From: Temnopleurus reevesii
Lineage: Eukaryota; Echinodermata; Echinoidea; Temnopleuroida; Temnopleuridae
DNA length: 10,758 bases
Direction of reading: 5' to 3'
Assembly (NCBI GenBank): GCA_036244855.1
Contig: BQKZ01014844.1
Coordinates: 1-10,758, forward strand
The first letter of the stretch is position 1; the number at the start of each line of letters is the position of its first letter. Below the pieces are notes generated by a model. It saw nothing but the letters and a program-made list of their open reading frames with translations, made no database searches and was not told the DNA's origin. Both the position numbers and the translations under genes were made by a program. Shown here in pieces: positions 7,493 through 10,758 of the stretch.

Positions 7493-7827
7493 GTCTTTGT
7501 TATTCAGACCATGCTTGGCATTGATCTAACTTTTGAATACTACCCAGGTATACATATCAATTAATACTATTAGCTTACAGGCCATCTATAGATTTTTTAG
7601 AAAATTCACTGAATTTCAGACATACATAATTTCATAGTTATATTCACGTTTTACAAGAAGTATAGAAGTTTTTGTTTCTTTTTATCACATTATGCAACCA
7701 AAAGTAACTATTCCAGAAAGCCCTAGAATCTATAAACAGATAAAATAATCTACCTGGCACATTTTATCAGGAAGATTATGATACACTTCATTAATATTGG
7801 GATACTTTGAGCTTTACATGCATTGAG

Positions 7828-7828
7828 N
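7828..7828. other. Single undetermined base (N) at the duplication junction
   Basis: The only ambiguous base in the window sits exactly between ...GCATTGAG (the end of copy A) and AAATATTTAATAATG (the start of copy B). In a draft assembly this is how two abutted contigs or an unsized gap are often written. Confidence 0.9.
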
Positions 7829-7898
7829 AAATATTTAATAATGTTAGAATTGTTAGTGAAATATGAAAAAATGTCATATTTCTGACTTTGATGACCCT

Positions 7899-7977
7899 GG
7901 TGGTGATGGTGGTGGTGATATAAATAACAGTGCTGAAGATGATGTTGATGACGATGATGATGAAGATGATGACGATA

Positions 7978-8029
<52 letters not shown>

Positions 8030-8151
8030 CAATAATGATTGTAATCATGATTGATGATGAAAATAATGATGATAATGATAACAATGATCATAATGATGAC
8101 AATAATCATCATGATGACGATGATGATGATGATGATGATGATGAAGAAGAA
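7899..8151. repeat. GAT/ATG microsatellite, duplicated copy
   Basis: Same tract as at 6045-6297, with the pure core at 7978-8028 again 17 units long. No gene is present in it. Confidence 0.95.
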
Positions 8152-8206
8152 AAAGATAAAGATGAAGGTGAAGATGACAATTTAAGGCAGATAATTTCCC
8201 TGCCTT

Positions 8207-8384
8207 AGGGGTGTTGTTTAAAAGTTGCAATTGATCGCAAATCAACAGCAAATCAGTTGCAAATTGTAACATGCATTTTCATTCAAACATGATATACGCT
8301 TCTAACAAGACGAGCACGAACTTTGATTGGCGCCTTCAAATCAACTTCAACTTGCAATCAATTGCAACTCCCTAACTTCAAAGG
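8207..8384. mobile_element. Degenerate GGGGTGTTG-family MITE, duplicated copy
   Basis: Identical to the element at 6353-6530 and carried by the larger duplication, not a separate insertion. The 14-base G run follows at 8444-8457. Confidence 0.6.
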
Positions 8385-8639
8385 GTCTCAGAAAATCTGG
8401 AACAAGCATAATTATGTGTATGGTTTAATTCGTGAGTGTGTGTGGGGGGGGGGGGGGAGAGATGCCAACCATTCCCGAATGTGCACAAGTGCACAAGGTA
8501 ATCAAGATGTATTTCCCATGAATTCAAGTCTATTACTGCAAGCGATTGGCTAATAGTAAGGTTATTCCTGTCATATTTTCTCTCACTTTGGTTCATATTC
8601 TGGAACAATTGGCATGTATACATCTCTATTATTCAATAC

Positions 8640-8784
8640 CTTTGTAGAATGCATATGCTGCAACAAAGAAGAAGGGCAGCTGGAAGAACGTCTCGCAGTA
8701 GATGAAGGACTGATACCAGATGGGTGGGTCTCCAAAGAGAACGTCTTTGAACTCTGTAGTATACTGGAGTTTAGGTGACAGCAA
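8640..8784 (-). CDS. TMEM97: TMEM97 exon 2, copy B
   Basis: Identical in sequence to 6786-6930, with the same TTTTTCCAG acceptor (above 8784) and GTATTG donor (8639-8634). It is the first exon 2 met by transcription from exon 1, about 980 bases downstream. With this copy, intron 2 to exon 3 would span about 2.7 kb and contain the whole of copy A; with copy A, intron 1 grows instead. It encodes the lumenal EFKD region and transmembrane segment 2 of the EXPERA domain. If the duplication is an assembly artefact, this and copy A are one exon counted twice, which is the reading I favour. Confidence 0.85.
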
Positions 8785-8810
8785 CTGGAAAAACATAACA
8801 AGAAGCATAA

Positions 8811-8991
8811 TACAGTCAAACCTCATTATAACGAGGTCCTTGGGACCAGATAAATATTCTCTTTATATCGAAACCTTGTTATATATCAGGGCCAAAATAC
8901 AATAAAATACAAAGAGATGGGACAAGGAAAATTACCTTGTTATAACGAGATCTCATTATATCAGTGCTCTTTATAACGAGGTTGGACTGTA
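8811..8991. mobile_element. 181-base mariner-like MITE, duplicated copy
   Basis: Identical to 6957-7137 and part of the 1.85 kb duplication. It lies in the intron between TMEM97 exons 1 and 2, 26 bases upstream of copy B of exon 2 on the gene's strand. Confidence 0.88.
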
Positions 8992-9163
8992 CATGCATTC
9001 TGGTTATGTGGAAAAAAGTTTGAACAATTTAACTGCAAACTTCCTATCTAAACTGTTTGAATTATCTAACTGAATAAGCCAATATTTCAGCATAGGTACT
9101 TTATTACGTAAGACCTTCATTCAAATAGCGAGGTTTTAGTACTTAATCTATAAAGTCTCAAGT

Positions 9164-9347
9164 CTAAATGGAGTGTTGCTCAAAAGTTACGATTGATCGC
9201 AAGTTGCAGTTGATCGGAATGCGCCAATCAAAATCATTGTTTCATGCGCGTCTTCTTAAATGCGCATATCATACGCGGATGAAAATGCGCGTTACAATGT
9301 GCAAATTTGCAGTTGATTCGCAGTTGATTTTGAAAGACACCCCATTA
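9164..9347. mobile_element. TAATGGGGTGTC-type MITE, duplicated copy
   Basis: Counterpart of 7311-7492. It carries one inserted A in the left terminus (TAAATGG) and two base substitutions in the body (GATCGGAATG for GATCAGAATG, GCATATCAT for GCAAATCAT). Most of the differences between the duplication copies therefore cluster in or near this element. Confidence 0.78.
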
Positions 9348-9765
9348 GTCTTTGTTATTCAGACCATGCTTGGCATTGATCTAACTTTTGAATACTACCC
9401 AGGTATACATATCAATTAATACTATTAGCTTACAGGCCATCTATAGATTTTTTAGAAAATTCACTGAATTTCAGACATACATAATTTCATAGTTATATTC
9501 ACGTTTTACAAGAAGTATAGAAGTTTTTGTTTCTTTTTATCACATTATGCAACCAAAAGTAACTATTCCAGAAAGCCCTAGAATCTATAAACAGATAAAA
9601 TAATCTACCTGGCACATTTTATCAGGAAGATTATGATACACTTCATTAATATTGGGATACTTTGAGCTTTACATGCATTGAGTATATTAATAAATGGTAC
9701 ATATATCCTAGGAGAGGGTAGGTCAATGAGCTGAGACAGTGAAAAAATATCTAAAAATCTCTTAC

Positions 9766-9882
9766 AAAGTCAGGATACCACTCTCGAGGAAGAATCCCTT
9801 GCGAGTCGAACAAGATGGACACCGGTATGTGTACCACAAAATACACAAAGAAAACCCATTCCAGAAATCGAGTAAGAGCCAT
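9766..9882 (-). CDS. TMEM97: TMEM97 exon 1 (start codon and first membrane segment)
   Basis: Thirty-nine codons from ATG (9882-9880) to a phase-0 donor GTAAGA just below 9766. The start context is strong, with A at -3 and G at +4. The product starts MALTRFLEWVFFVYFVVHIP; the first transmembrane helix spans about residues 8-25, followed by FDSQGILPREWYPDF. Asp26 corresponds to human Asp29, one of the acidic residues implicated in sigma-2 ligand binding, and the LPREWYP block is a family signature. Joined to exon 2 and exon 3 it gives 172 residues, against 176 in human. TMEM97 is a four-helix ER and endolysosomal protein of the EXPERA family, related to EBP and TM6SF2, involved in cholesterol handling. 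The gene shares its 5' region with the divergent LYRM9-like gene. Confidence 0.92.

Positions 9883-10758
<876 letters not shown>

Larger units (their letters stand above)
5974..7827. repeat. Direct duplication, copy A (holds TMEM97 exon 2)
   Basis: A 1854-base segment is repeated almost exactly at 7829-9682. It runs from intron 2, 25 bases upstream of exon 3, through exon 2 and into intron 1. Differences I could find by eye are a TTT/TG change near the left edge (about 6009 against 7865), four single-base substitutions in the last third, and one inserted A (TCTAATGG against TCTAAATGG). The 17-unit ATG run and the 14-base G run have identical lengths in both copies. This points to an assembly overlap or a very recent event. 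Confidence 0.95.
7829..9682. repeat. Direct duplication, copy B (holds TMEM97 exon 2)
   Basis: This is the second copy of the segment at 5974-7827. It is offset by 1854 bases over most of its length and by 1855 at either end because of two small indels. It ends at GCATTGAG, after which the unique intron 1 sequence TATATTAATAAATGG leads to exon 1. The few changes from copy A all lie in intron or MITE sequence or beside the N; exon 2 is unchanged. Confidence 0.95.

Noticed and set aside
7313..7564. 83-codon plus-strand frame (copy at 9168-9419)
   Set aside because: Most of it lies inside an inverted-repeat MITE in the TMEM97 intron, on the opposite strand to the gene, and the two copies differ by amino acid changes in the repeat. 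No family resemblance.

Overview
This is eukaryotic genomic DNA, most probably from an echinoid (sea urchin). It is AT-rich and packed with short inverted-repeat elements whose style I associate with sea urchin genomes; that attribution is from familiarity, not a search. Its coding sequence lies in short exons with canonical GT/AG borders. No operon, ribosome-binding site or other bacterial feature is visible.

Three conserved animal genes can be read from their exons. (1) 66-147 (+) is the last coding exon of IFT20, a subunit of intraflagellar transport complex B. (2) 9882 down to 5693 (-) is TMEM97 (sigma-2 receptor, EXPERA family), with exon 1 at 9766-9882, exon 2 at 8640-8784 and again at 6786-6930, and exon 3 at 5693-5949. 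With one copy of exon 2 it gives a complete protein of 172 residues. (3) 10427-10555 (+) is the first coding exon of a LYR-motif protein most like LYRM9. IFT20 and TMEM97 converge, while TMEM97 and LYRM9 diverge from a shared 544-base interval. As I recall, the human orthologues lie on 17q11.2 in the same relative order and orientation, with NLK between LYRM9 and TMEM97, so this looks like ancient microsynteny.

The main structural oddity is a near-perfect 1.85 kb direct duplication (5974-7827 and 7829-9682). Its two copies are separated by a single N and each holds TMEM97 exon 2. The copies share the same 17-unit trinucleotide run and 14-base G run and differ at only a few sites. A false duplication at a contig join is the likeliest explanation. 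If it is real, reading frame makes the two exon 2 copies mutually exclusive.

The 5.5 kb between the IFT20 stop and the TMEM97 stop holds no recognisable gene. It contains at least ten MITE-like or fold-back elements, one nested in another, a 124-base tandem duplication carrying a collapsed element, and candidate poly(A) signals on both strands. I see no new enzyme or defence system. The interest lies in gene order, the duplicated exon, the divergent promoter and the repeat structures.
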